A DNA stretch of 64,000 nt from Melieria omissa (GCA_963971225.1 OZ020269.1:10749201-10813200), one strand, 5' to 3'. Positions 47,501 to 59,100 are shown, counted from the stretch's first letter. Numbers and translations are program-made. Notes: generated from the sequence alone by a model not told the origin.

Positions 47501-50500
47501 AAAAAAAAAATTTTTTTAAAACTTATTTTTAAATAGTTTAGCATTACAAAATGCAGCCCACAAAGGGATTTTGATAGGTTTGAAGAATAAGTATTTTTAA
47601 TTGAATTTCAAAAATTCCCCAAAAAAAACCTTTGACTTTGGATCGAAAAAATGATATGAATATTTAAAAAATTTTGAAATTTGAGTATGGCAGAATCTAA
47701 AACGATCAATTCGAATCCAATTCTACCCATTTTCAAGTCTTATATCTTTATAAATTACTTAATGTAGCGAAATTCCCAAACGTTGCGCAAACGCAACGCT
47801 CAGGGCTTAATGGGTTAAGAAGCTCCAAGTCAATATTTGGGTGTTATATCGAGGTGTTCACTATACCCAGACACGACTGTAATGTAGGTTCAGGGGATTC
47901 TACGGTTTCCATGGCGTCGCCATTTGATGATGTTTTTAGATAGATTGACCGAAAATAAATCGAAAATGACGAATAAAATTTTTCGATATCTCGCTACGTT
48001 TTCGAGATATCGAGGTTCAAAGTTAAATTCGCAACGAATATGAATTCAATGTATATAACTGTAGATTTACCGTTATATGCAATTTCGGTCAATCTATCTA
48101 AAAACATCATCAAATGGCGGCGCCACGGAAACCGTAGACGTGCCTAGGTTCAGTTTATAATTACTTAAATGTAATATTTTAGCAGAAAAGAAATGTTTCT
48201 TTCAACGAGCCAATTGAAGCAGTTAAAATTAGTATGTCGCGTTTTTCGAAATATTAGTACTTTCAATGAAAATGTCATTCCGACAAATCATTCAAGTCAA
48301 TAACTTGTAAACTATTTGCAAAAATTATAAGCAAAATGCAATTGTTGCTGCTACCGCTTGAGTGACTTGTATCGGCTTCATTAGAATTGCTTTAAAATTT
48401 CTATCTCTCATAGATATGCTTTCGAAGCAAAGACGAATTGCACGTACATCGCAGGAAATGCCAGTTGAGTGCCCGCATTGACTTGTTCGGGTTAATGAGC
48501 ACCTAATGACGCTTAATCTTATTTTCCACTCAATTGAAACTCAAACAAAATGTTTCCGCTCACTCTCAGCCGCGCTCCATGGGCCATGCGGTAGCGCATT
48601 GTGTGAAAAATTTATGTAAGCAATTTCCTAAAAGCGGCAGCCGCCATTACACTGTCAAAATGTGCAGCATTCAAGATGCCTCGTACAATTCTGGCGAATT
48701 AGCCGCACACAGCAGTGTTTCTCACTCAAGAGTCGAGTCTTTTCAGAGCATGAATACGAGAAATCGCAAAAATAAAAAAACAACAAAAAAAAATTAGCTT
48801 TAACAGAAATGCGGCTTTATGCTGTGTTGACTGGGGTGTTAACGTCTAATGCAAATAAGTTTATAGAGAAGCGAAAATTACCTCCTTCCTTTCCATTCCA
48901 CATAACAAAGGTACAAATGAGTTTGCAAATTAACGCAAACTACTCTTCGATACTCTTGCGAATTTACTCTTTTTTCGCATTTGTTTTTTTTTTGTTTTTG
49001 CTGTTTGGTTTGGTTTTCCTGCTTAGCCGTTGCGGTTGTTGGTCGTTTTGGTTATTGGTTTTTGTTTTCGCCAGGTGAGATACAACAAAAATCTGATAAA
49101 ACAACTAAACACAATTTAAGATGCAACCATTTCTCCGCGCACACACAATTAAACAAAAACGACACACGACATTGCGAATTGTGAACAAGACAAAAGACGA
49201 CAAAAAAGAAAAGAATGTGAAAACTGAAACACAGCGCAAGAATCGCAGTTAATTTCGCTGCGACGTCGCCGACTGCCGCTGCTCGTTCTTGCTCGCTTTT
49301 GTTGAAATTTTCCCGACGACGGCGCTGGCGACGATTTCGATACCTTCGAAATAGTGGCGTCGCTCGGCGACAGCGGCTGAGGCAGAGCGTGCTGGCACTA
49401 TATGCTGGGCAGCGCAGGATGAAGCGGCGAGAAAACCGAGCACACAACACACAATGGCCGGCTGTGGAGTGAGCTACGAAAGAGCGCCAGCGGCGCGGCG
49501 CGGCGCGGCGGTGAGTGGTATTGAAACGGCAATCAACCACCGATATCGCCCCTCTATGCAGGCTGCTGCTGTTTCGTCTTTATTCGCTTCTTCCACACGG
49601 CACTACGCCCCTGTCCGAAGCCCTGCCCTGCCGCTTCTAAGAACGCTTTCGCCTTCGGTGCGAGCGCACGCACGCAAACGCGTAACCGAAAACTGTTGAA
49701 AAACCCCCAGGGGGAACGCACCGAGTGTGTGTGGAAGTGTACACAAAAAAGTAGCAAAAACAACAACTACAAGAACCACGACGACGACGACGCACAATTA
49801 CAGCAAAGAAGCACAAATGTAAACGGCGAAAACGCAGAAGCGCAGCAACTCACAAAAATGTAACGTCAGCTGCGCTGCTCGCGTCGCTTCGTGCTGTATA
49901 CGCTGCGGACGTTGAATTTTGCTTGCTTGCTGGCGTGTGTGTGAATGTGTGCGCGAGTGTGGTGTGCAATGTTGTTGTTGTTTTTCTTGTAGCTGTATGG
50001 ACGCGCGCGTTCACTGCGCTCCTTTGATTTACTTCTTGCCGTTGTTGGTACTGCTGCTGCTTCCTCTTCTTTTTCTACTGTTGATGTTGGATTGTGATTT
50101 TTTTTTCGTTGATTTTCACTGTGCTGCTTCTCAATTTGTTGTAAATGCTCGTATTTTTTTAGATCCCGGCTTGCGCCGGTTTTTTCTTTCGCCGCATGTA
50201 CAGCGGCGATTTATGCTTTTTAACTTTACACAAATTTTTCAATTTATTTCAGAATTTTTCTTAGCAAATCTCTCGCACTTTAATTAATATTTGCTGCGCT
50301 TCACACCGCTCGCCGTCCGCCGCTAATAAAACTGCGTTTCTCCGTTTCTTTTCCGTTCGCTTCAACGTCAAAGAATGACATTGTGAAGCGAGAACGCTCA
50401 AAACTCACCAACACACACGACCGTTCGCCACGCAGAGTTGCATTTTCGGAGGCCGAGTGCTTTGCTTTGGTTTTGCCAGCGCTGGACGAATGTTGGCCTA

Positions 50501-53500
50501 AGTGCGATTGAGTGAGTTTTCACACTTGAGAGGAATTTTATATTGTTGAATTTTTTTTTGTAATGAATTTTAGAATTTATTAAATAAACGTTATTATGTT
50601 TAAGTTTAAAAGTTTAATAAATGCTGCTCGTTTTGTTATTGAGATAAAATAGAAACTGGCGTGAAACATTAGGTGAGAAATATAAAAATGCCATTTAGCG
50701 CTTTCAACTAGTTGGCACATGGAAAGTTTTCTTGAGTAGTTTTGATACTTCGATTGACTTTTCTGTGCAGATCTTTACTCAAAAGTATTGAAAATATTTA
50801 TTTCTCTGTGTGTAGCGAGAAATGAGAGAAATGTTGGAGCATTTGTGAAAAGCAGAAACAATGGAAACAAGCGTTGCCACAGAAAACGTTACATATTAAA
50901 TTTAAAGAAAATTGCAGCAAAATTGAAAAATATGCAAATAAAAATTCGAAATTAAATATATTTCATACAAAGCTAAAAGTTGTTAGTATTTATGGAAAAT
51001 TGCCCTACGTAAGTAGCATAGAATACAATTTTAATAAAAGTATAATAAAAACATTAAAATGTTAAAAACATGAAATAAAATAAAACAAACTAAAATAAAA
51101 TAAAATAAAATAAAATAAAATAAAAAAAAATAAAATAAAATAAAATAAACAAAATAAACCAAAATAAAATAAAATAAACAAAATAAAATAAAATAAAATA
51201 AAATAAAATAAAATAAAATAAAATAAAATAAAATAAAATAAAATAAAATGAAATGAAATGAAATGAAATGAAATGAAATGAAATAAAATAAAATCAAATC
51301 AAATCAAATCAAATCAAATCAAATCAAATCAAATCAAATCAAATCACATCAAATGAAATAAATAGTGTAATTAAGTGTTGAAGAGTTAGAGCACATTTTA
51401 TTCAATATAATGTCTTTCTGTTGCTAATCCAATGATTAGAACTGCCAAGTTCATTCAAATATATTTAATTGATGTAGTTTTTTCAGTCAGCAGTGTTGAC
51501 GGCTATGTAAACATTTTTATTTATGTGTAAACTTTACACTGTAAAGAAATGAATACAATAAATTGAATACAATAAATTTAAATTTTCCTCTCTTTTGCTC
51601 ACAAATGAGTCCCGAGAAATGGCAATTCATTTGAAAAGGGGATCTTTGCAAAGAATATTTGTGGCACCACTGCATTTATTACTAGTTTAGAGGCGTTTAA
51701 ATCACCATGGAAGACAAATTGGCAAGTAGAACAAGGATTGCTGTCGCCCATTTAACTTCTTGGGTTAACCAAACCTTACATTCGACAGATAAATTCTGCA
51801 TTCGAATACTGACTATCTAAAAATGTCGCCGTATTTGGATTTATTTTTGATTTCATCATATTAAATCGCCAATAAATAATAATCAAACAGCTTTAGATTA
51901 GAGTGAGACGAATATAAACTCAATGTGCACACTGTTTATGGTCTATAAAAAAACTCCCGGGGTAGATACGCGCACGCTAAGCTATAATACCACAAACCAT
52001 TACAATGGCTTATCGAGTCTCAATGCAGCATAGATTCGCGGAAAAAGTTGCGCTGCCTGACACCGTCAAATTGCACAAATGTCAGCGAGCCAAGGAACAA
52101 AGTCTGTGCTGCCTGGCAACTACCTGCTCGCCATTATTTCTGAAAGGTGGGCGTATGTCTTTTACAACTGTATTTATTATCTTAAATGCGAAATAAATTT
52201 TGTATGACTTTTTCAACGGAAGTAATCATAAATTCTATTCCGGTAATCCGGAATAGAAAAATATTTATGTATTAAAATTTTTGGTATATTACACAAATTA
52301 ACATCACAAGTGAATTTACTGCCTCAACACTGAGATGCATTGAAAAATGACTCAGTGGAAAAAAGTCGAAATGGATTAATAACGAATTACACTTTCAATG
52401 GTATCAATAAATCATGACTGATTGCGACTAAATTAAAATCAATCGTAAAAAAGCGCAAACAAAAACCAACAACACAACAATTGTTGAGCTCCCATAAAGG
52501 AATATACTATATATTGTTATCGCGCCAAAATGATGGAAACACACACAACAAAATACTTGTGCGTACTTTGCGCTCCTTTTGTTTTTGCTGTTTCGTTGTT
52601 ATTTTTTAATTTCATTTTTTTTGTACTAATCAGAAGTGTGTAGTGCTTACTTGAGAACTTAAAAATATTCATATTCAAATCATACCTAGTACTTGTAATA
52701 ATAATAAAAATTAATTGAATGTGCAGCTTATCAGCGATTTAAATTGCTACACCGCGTGAAAAACATTCATTCAAGTCCGTAAATAATGCAAAATTATTGA
52801 CAGTTGATAAAATGTGCAGTTAATATTAATGTGTACTCGCACGAGTAATGACAGAAGCGATAATAGTGAAATTAGGTTAAGTTGAAATTTTGTATTTGTT
52901 TAAATGAATCTCTTAAGTCTGGCAAAGAGGGTTTTGTGCTTGTAGGCACTAACGATATTTGGTGGAGCTGTAGTGGGGTTCTAAGCATTTTGTTTTCGGA
53001 CACAAATTAGCTTAAATAACTTTGAAATGTTGTGGGAAATCCCACTATTTATAAATGGTGAAAAAATACGCACTTAGCTCCATAGAGAGGAAGAGCTTAG
53101 AAGATAAAGTTTTGAATAATTTGTAGGCAAATAATTTGAGTTTTCCAAGATTGAAAGGAATGGAAAAACGTATGCAGGAAAAGTCTAGAAATCTCTTAGA
53201 TTGACCGGCAACGCATGAATTTGCTTTAAATTCTATTAGTATACCTTTTTAGGCATTAAAAACATAGTTTGATGTCGAAAAGTCAATGCAGTTACAAATA
53301 CAATACAAGTTCAAACTCTCTAAAATTCGAATCTTCCAGAAATTCGAACCTAATATTTTAGAGCTTGGATGCTCCAAAATTCGAACTGGCGCAGCGAATT
53401 CGAATTTTGGAGCGTTTTCCTTTTATTTCTTTTCCTCTCTCAGTTTTGGTGTTTATTTTGCTTACACAAATTTAATGAAAAAGGGGAATCACCAAATTGG

Positions 53501-55578
53501 CAATGTTTGGCCGCATGCTTGTGAGTTATTATTACTTGTGTAAACATTTGGCTCAGTTTCGATTAAAAAGTATTAAAATGTCGAAAAAACGTAAACAATT
53601 TTTTTTTTACTTTGGACGTTAAAATTAAAATAAATAAATAAATTTTATATAGAGTACTTTTCGCTTAAAGCGATCTTCGAGGGACTGGACAAAATGATTC
53701 GTTTTAAAAGGGGTCCGTAATAAGCAAAAACATAAAGCGCGTACTTTTGAAATTGATTCGTTTTAGGCGGAAGTTCGTTTTAAATGGGTTCGTTATAAAC
53801 GAAAAGTACTGTAAATAAATTAAAAAAAAAATTTTTTTGACGTTAAAAAACTTGATGAAATTGTCCAGGCGAATTACTAAGCTGTGGATTTATGGATTAT
53901 ATGCAAATTTTAAGCGACTAAGAAACATACATTTCTATGGGAATAAAACTTTTTACATTATTTAGTGTGACAAAAAAAAGAAATGCCACACATTCACGTT
54001 ATTGGATTTGATTTCAATATTTTTTGGACTTTTCACATGAATTAATAATTGTTGAATAATGTTGGATAAAGGGAAAACTGTTGAAGGAATTGAATTTTCA
54101 AGTTACAACTTTATTGATTTTTGACTCGGACTCATAAAACGTGATCAACAACACATGAAATTACAATAAACTCGAAAAGTGTTATTTATAAGGGATTCAA
54201 CCCTTTCGAGACGGAGTTTAGTTTTGAAATTCAAAATACTCTCAGTAGAAATATTCTCATGCTATGAATGTTGGGATTAGAAATTTATATTGGATGCTCA
54301 CAAATTTATGCGGGAACAGCGAAATCGAAAAAATATTTTGCGTGGGTCGTAAGATTTGAATAATTGTTTTGAGGGGCATTAAAAAATTGCTGGGACCTAT
54401 TATCCCATTAGTTCCGAAAGGCTTAAAATATAGTTTAATATCAAAAAGTCAACATTGAATAGTACTGGAGTCGAGAAAACTAACGATTGAATTAAATTTT
54501 CGAGTTACAACTTCATTGTTTTTTTACTCAGTCTGTAAAAATTACAGGTTAACCCATAACGCAATAAACAAAGTGATAGGGACATTGATGTCAGACCGTT
54601 CAAAATTTCAGTGAGAGTATGTGTCATTGGTTTCTTGGCCTCGTTTGCACCTTTCTAAGATGTTGACAATTCGTCGCCTGAGAAAACAAATGTCGTATGT
54701 CCTACTAAGCTTAATGGAACATACGACATTCGTTTTCTGAGGCGACGAATTGTCAACGTCTTAGAAAGGTGCAAACGAGGCCAAGAAACCAATGACATTT
54801 GAAAGTGTTACTCTTAAAAAAAAACCAATTCTCACTATCACTTTGTTTTTTACGCTAAAGTTTAATCTTTCGAAGTTGGCACCAATTTGCACCAAATTTA
54901 TTTTTAAATTTTTGCGACCCTTCTCGGTTGAATTTTTAATAAAAAATACTAATATTTGAAGCGTCAACTGAACATGGCGTTGAACATTAGTATTAGAAAG
55001 AGTAAACCTGCAAACAGTCAAACATCAGTCAACAGTCAACATTATCAGTCAACAAAAAACAGTAGTAAAAACATTGTGCCAGTTAACTAATCAGTAATTA
55101 ACGTCAATCTCGAATTTCGCAAACAGGGTAATTAATTATTATTATTTGCTACTTGCGCCACGTATAAAAAATTGTCACCAGCAACTTACATATTGCAATA
55201 TTTTGCATTAGAATTCGCTCTCTACTGTACTGTATTCATATACCTATATATTTGTAGTCAAAAGCAATAACCGCTTAAGTCGACTTAAGAAGAAATTGAG
55301 TTATGGATGCCACCACGTTCCCTTGACTGTGCTCTACGTTTGTGTAAAATCGGGGAGTTTTTGAAAAAAGTTATTAATAAAAACCAATTCGCATTCCCAT
55401 AACGAACACACTAGGCGCCTAAAACTTTAAACCGAGATTGCTCGAAACAGCAATTTTCGACTTAGGCGGTTATTGCTTTTGACCACAGATATAGAGTAAA
55501 TTAGCTGAAGTGCACACTGGTACTCACCTTATTCGGGTGGTGGCTAGTGTTCGCCTCACTGCGTCTCATTGACTCCAT
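37609..55578 (-). CDS. sbb: Scribbler / brakeless (ZNF608/609 family nuclear co-regulator), long isoform
   Basis: Twelve coding exons: 55578-55528, 46217-46004, 45903-43248, 42785-42668, 42521-41357, 41292-41032, 40971-40792, 40723-40063, 40001-39782, 39717-39482, 39412-38178 and 37682-37609. All junctions are GT-AG and in phase, total 2357 codons including the stop (the Drosophila long isoform is about 2300 residues). The start exon [17 protein letters not shown] is chosen because it is the ATG exon that ends in phase 0 at a strong donor. Conserved parts are [20 protein letters not shown] (about 137-156), compare ZNF609 DEWDIG and [29 protein letters not shown] through [20 protein letters not shown] (about 920-975); and a single C2H2 finger [18 protein letters not shown] (about 1147-1170). 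The rest is disordered, with Ser, Gly, Pro and Gln runs. In Drosophila, sbb represses transcription with Atrophin and acts in photoreceptor axon targeting and larval behaviour. Exon 7 could also use an internal donor at 40926 (GCAG|GTAAGC). Confidence 0.9.
41510..41595 (-). repeat. Long polyglutamine tract in scribbler exon 5
   Basis: About 26-28 consecutive CAA/CAG codons in the long isoform, downstream of the zinc finger. CAA and CAG are mixed, which tends to slow expansion. Other Gln tracts occur near 39150-39265 and 40260-40350, and the plus-strand ORFs opposite these regions (poly-Leu, poly-Cys, poly-Ala) are their shadows. Confidence 0.9.
43062..43247 (-). promoter_or_regulatory. sbb: Intron-retention terminus of the short scribbler isoform
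   Basis: The donor of coding exon 3 reads CCA AG|GTGAGT. If the intron is retained, the codons become AGG TGA, so translation stops within the splice site (43246-43244) after residue 974, directly following HDWAPPR. AATAAA lies at 43067-43062 on the transcribed strand, about 180 bp downstream. Drosophila makes a short isoform of about 930 residues besides the long one, and this structure would produce its counterpart. Confidence 0.6.
47150..47879. mobile_element. pogo-type MITE, copy 3, complete but interrupted
   Basis: The ends CAGTCGTGTCTGGATATAGT (47150) and the complement (CCAGACACGACTG ending 47879) are nearly perfect, with TA duplications at 47148-47149 and 47880-47881. A second MITE is inserted at 47318-47814. 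This copy defines the true ends of the family seen at 4134 and 27255. Confidence 0.88.
47318..47814. mobile_element. TTAA-flanked MITE nested in the pogo-type MITE
   Basis: Begins CCCATTAAAACCTGACC and ends with the near-complement GGGCTTAATGGG. TTAA flanks both sides (47314-47317 and 47815-47818). The motif GTTGCGCAAACGCAA occurs near both halves (about 47450 and 47781). piggyBac-type, non-coding, about 497 bp, unrelated in sequence to the TTAA element at 983. Confidence 0.78.
47894..48144. mobile_element. Mutator-like (MULE) MITE with ~56-bp inverted ends and 9-bp duplication
   Basis: Long inverted arms (47899-47954 and 48083-48138, starting TCTACGGTTTCCATGGCG) match almost perfectly. The perfect 9-bp direct repeat TAGGTTCAG flanks the element (47885-47893 and 48145-48153). 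Long arms plus a 9-bp duplication are typical of Mutator-like elements. The middle contains CTCGAAAACG-type palindromes. Confidence 0.8.
49240..50540. promoter_or_regulatory. GC-rich block, possible alternative scribbler promoter
   Basis: Locally GC-rich and CpG-rich (for example GGCGCGGCGCGGCGCGGCG at about 49494-49512, and CGACGACGACGACGCAC). On the minus strand a donor-like TTG|GTGAGT at about 50406-50408 follows a promoter-like stretch. An alternative non-coding first exon of scribbler would fit, but no transcript supports it. Confidence 0.3.
51071..51360. repeat. Compound pentanucleotide satellite (AAAAT / AAATG / AAATC)
   Basis: (AAAAT)n from about 51071 to 51249, then (AAATG)n to about 51281, then (AAATC)n to about 51350. 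Each block keeps the 5-bp phase while one base changes. Confidence 0.93.
53371..53413. repeat. Short hairpin GCTCCAAAATTCGAA
   Basis: Perfect 15-bp arms (53371-53385 and 53399-53413) around a 13-base loop. AATTCGAA motifs also occur upstream at about 53323 and 53340, so it may be part of a small decayed element. Confidence 0.6.
53652..53811. mobile_element. pogo/Tigger-type MITE, family B, copy 2
   Basis: Starts GAGTACTTTTCGCTTAAAGC (first base diverged from C) and ends CGAAAAGTACTG, flanked by TA (53650-53651 and 53812-53813). It is the inverse-orientation relative of 26801-26975. Confidence 0.78.
54555..54860. repeat. Long foldback palindrome in scribbler intron 1
   Basis: The core arms (about 54620-54699 and 54718-54797) are about 80 bp and almost perfectly complementary around an 18-base spacer (core TTTGCACCTTTCTAAGA). 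Weaker complementarity continues outward (ACAAAGTGATAG / CTATCACTTTGT near 54567 and 54833). A transcript across it would form a long hairpin. Transposon origin (foldback type) is likely. Confidence 0.85.
55252..55488. mobile_element. Internal-deletion derivative of the 20318-23665 transposon
   Basis: The 237-bp element has the same ends (TTGTAGTCAAAAGCAATAAC on the left, GGTTATTGCTTTTGACCACA on the right) flanked by ATAT (55248-55251 and 55489-55492). Its left half matches the terminal 130 bp or so at the 23665 end, and its right half matches the first ~80 bp at the 20318 end. It is the large element with the whole gene deleted. Confidence 0.9.
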
Positions 55579-56102
55579 GCAGACGAAAAAACTGGGGCTG
55601 CCGCTTGTCGCGGGCCCACACAACGCAACGTTTCGCCTTCGTCTACAAGCGGTCCAGTGAATTTCGTATAATTGCTTTGTGAACGCTGCTCGATGTTGGT
55701 TGCTGCTAATGTGCGCTTCAATGTGCGACGAAATAATTCGACACCGGCCAAATGACGTTGACGATACTGCTGGCGAGTACTGTGGACGGCGCTGTTGCTT
55801 TTGCGCGATCGTAGACGATTTCCAATGGGTTGACTGTCACTGTTGTTGATGTTGTTGTTGTAGCTTGTATTATTAAAATGTTTGCAGGCGATAATTTGAC
55901 TGATTGCTGGCACTGTTACTGTTTCAATAACTGCGGCTGCGGCTACACTTGCGTCACAAGTGGCTGTAAGTGGCTGTTGCTGTTGTTGTTGTTGTTGTTG
56001 ACGGCGTTGACGACGATTGTAGTTGATTTTGTACAAGTTGAACGCTGATAACAACGCACGGCGGGAGACGCAGGGCCCCGGCCCTCGGGCCAATCCGTTC
56101 AT
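55566..56102 (-). other. Upstream ORF (178 codons) in the scribbler 5' leader, overlapping the main start
   Basis: The frame begins MNGLARGPGPCVSRRALLSA, contains a nine-Gln run and basic patches, and stops at 55566-55568, 10 bases beyond the scribbler ATG (55578-55576), in another frame. If the 5' leader is colinear here, ribosomes must pass or reinitiate to reach the main start. It shows no known domain. It may instead be chance in a trinucleotide-rich leader. Confidence 0.35.
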
Positions 56103-59100
56103 TTTAAAACTGTAATTACGAAAACAAAGAAGAAGAAGACAAACATGTTGAGACTGAAGCGACTGGAAATTCTATGCAAATAAATTAGAAACACATTTCA
56201 CAAATTACGCTTAATTGTTGACACTTGAAGAATTGTGTCGGTGCACAGTAGTCGTTTTTTTAAATTTATTTTTTATTTTATTTTTGTAAATGTGCAAACT
56301 AATCAAAGCACTTGGGAATCTCGATTTTTCTTATCGGCAACAAATTTGAGATTCGGCTTGTTCGACAAATTCACCGGCGGGCTTTTGTTATCGCCAGAGG
56401 GCAGCACAATAACGGCACTTTTATGCCGCTCACTTGACTGCGGACACTTGTGGGCACTGCGGCACCGCGGCTAATTGGGCGGCACAGACTTAGAGGCTAC
56501 TTAGTGTGAGCAGTCAGTTAGTTAGTTAGTCGGGCGATATGCCGATAAGATAGCGCACGCTTTATGAACTCAATTCAACATTAGGTGGGCAATCGTTTGC
56601 TGATTTCCAAGTACGCCAGATACTGTTGGACTTGAGTTCTAAGCACTTGAGTCAATTTCGTAAATCTTGAAAAGCAACAGGGAAGCGTATGCGGCTTAAG
56701 GTATTTAGAGGGTTTGTTTTTGTGGAATGCGGTTTGATTTTTGAACGAAAAAATGCAAAAAGCAAAACTTAAAAAACACTTCAAAGTAAAACAACCACTG
56801 GGAGGGGAAGAGTTTGAGTTCATATGCGACAAAGAGTGGCACAGCTTGAATTTTTTGGCAAGGCGAACAATGAAAAATTACAATAAAGAAGGACCAATTA
56901 GTGTGTAGGGCACTCTTCACATTTAAAGTGTGCTTTGAAGAATAGCTATCAAACTGTTTAGATTTATTATTTGTAATGAGGGGGATGGGTTCATATGCAT
57001 TTTTGAGTACTTTAAGTACTTGGATAATGTAAACTAGTAAATTGTGCTGCAAATATTAGAGTGAGTTCGGAGAATGTGATATAGTGGCTTATTTCACAAG
57101 TGCGTTTTTTTCAAAATTAACTTTTTTAAAACATTATAACAGCTAAAAAACTCGTGCTGCATGATTTTGGAAGTATTTGCTGAAATAGTTTACAGGCAGT
57201 GTGATGAAGTGCTTTGAGTAGTGCTTACACAAGTTTTTGGTCATGAGTAGGTATCGGATTTATATGCAAAAACTATGCAAAAAATGCAAAATTATGCAAA
57301 TATGCAGCGCATATGTTAGCTCATTCCTTATATTTTTTTTTTGTATTTTTATAATATTTTTTTCGCAAACTTATGACAGTAGTACTATTTGTATACAGAA
57401 ATATATATATAAATTATTTTATTATATTTAAAGTGGAATAATCTCGAAAATCTGTTCTGGTTAAGTTTCTGATAGAAAAATCCATGAAATCATGTTTCTC
57501 GATAGACATTTTTAAACCTTAGTTTATCCTCTCATATTATGATTTTCCAAAAAAAAATGAAAAACACGTCTCTAATTAGTTTTGATTTGAAGCATTTTCA
57601 CCAAGTTTGAAACTAATAGATCTGTTAAATAACGTTTTTTCGGGTATATCGCATTACCCGCCACTTTGGATATTTTGATTTGTAATTAACAAACTCGTCA
57701 ACAGTTTATCTTAAAGAATTAATAGTCTTAGATATACTAACCAATGTGTCAGTGCGCAGTTTGAGACCAAAAAAAGTGTAGTTTAATGCAAAGTGTGTCG
57801 GGAATCGCCGTAAAACAAACAGGTATATCACATTACCCGAACTTACTCTACAAGAGTAAAAGCAAAAAAAAATCATAAAATTTTACATTGAAAAAAATGT
57901 TGGCCAATTTTTGGGTTTCAATTTTGTATCAAAAAAGTTGCTTAAAAGTCTTAAAACTGTTCGTTTCAACTCTAATGGTTTCACTGAAATGTAATTTTCA
58001 GCCTATAGAAAAAAGCCTCAATCAGTTTGCCTCAGCAAAGAACATCAGGAAGTTCTATTCAAAATCAAATTTCCAATTTAACGCAATGCTGAGACAACTT
58101 CCGTAATCTAACTTCCAACATGTGTCTTTTGATTGATACAAATTACTTTCCTTGCCATTCGCGCTGCTCACTCTTTCCATGTCTGACAGTTTGAATTGCT
58201 TCAGTAAAGCCGATTTTTTTTGCCACTTTCTCAAGTATGGACACATTGCTGGTCAAGTCACAAAAACCAACATCCCCGTTAGCCACAACACTTGAACCAC
58301 ACCAACCCGTACCACCGACGAGGGGAAGTGCTCATCATTGACCACCCGCCTGCAGGAACACATTAACTCATCAAGCGGCCTGACAAGCTGCTCGAGCGCA
58401 CTCAGATGTGACGCGCAAATCGCATTCAAAGTTCCCCCAATCACTCCACATAACTCGAATCATTTCAAAAATACACTCGAATTAAATGATAAGACTTCAA
58501 TAGCACCAACAACCAACAACTCAACAACCAATAACTAAAAATACAACCAAAAGAAGAAGGAAAAAAAAACAGCACACACAAATAAAACGTCCAAAAGCAG
58601 CCAGAAGTCAGCAAGAAGACAGGCAAAAAAACAACGTAAATAAACACTTCAGGCCGCAGTTTTTGTATTTAATGCGCTGCTGCCGTCTTTGGTTGGGTAG
58701 ATATGTCTTGAGTGTGCATGTGTGTGTGTGTGTGAGTTTGTGGGCAAATTAATTCGAGTATTTGTGTCAACAAATATTGAACGCAACGTTTTTCTAATCG
58801 TGCAATCTTAATGCTGCGGCCAATATGTGAAATTTGATTTCAGCCGCAGCAATTTTTCATTTTATTACTCCATATAAAAAAATGCTAAGCCACAACAACA
58901 ATAATAACCACAATAAAGTTGCTCATATGGTATGTCGGCAATGATAGCAAAAGTAGCATATAATAAAAAATTTGATACTCATAATTTGAAAACAAAAAAA
59001 AAATGAACCCACTTGCTGCCCATTATTGAACACAATTTTATAAATCAAGCCATAAATAAACAATAAAAAAAACTAAACAGTGCAAATGGCAAAACTAGAA

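Larger units (their letters stand above)
46218..55527 (-). other. sbb: Scribbler intron 1 (9.3 kb)
   Basis: The donor GTGAGTACC follows the first coding exon, and the acceptor CTCCCGCAG precedes AAGGTGGCC at 46217. The intron holds the MITE stack at 47150-48153, a GC-rich block at 49240-50540 that could be an alternative promoter, the pentanucleotide satellite at 51071-51360, a small hairpin at 53371-53413, a pogo-type MITE at 53652, a long foldback at 54555-54860 and a deletion derivative at 55252. No other gene is recognised inside. Confidence 0.75.

Noticed and set aside
49052..49540. 162-codon Arg-rich minus-strand ORF as a scribbler coding exon
   Set aside because: No donor with the required phase joins it to the exon at 46217, whereas the MESMRRSEA exon at 55578-55528 ends in phase 0 at a strong donor.
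51031..51297. 88-codon Phe/Ile/Leu-rich minus-strand ORF
   Set aside because: Translation of the AAAAT pentanucleotide satellite.
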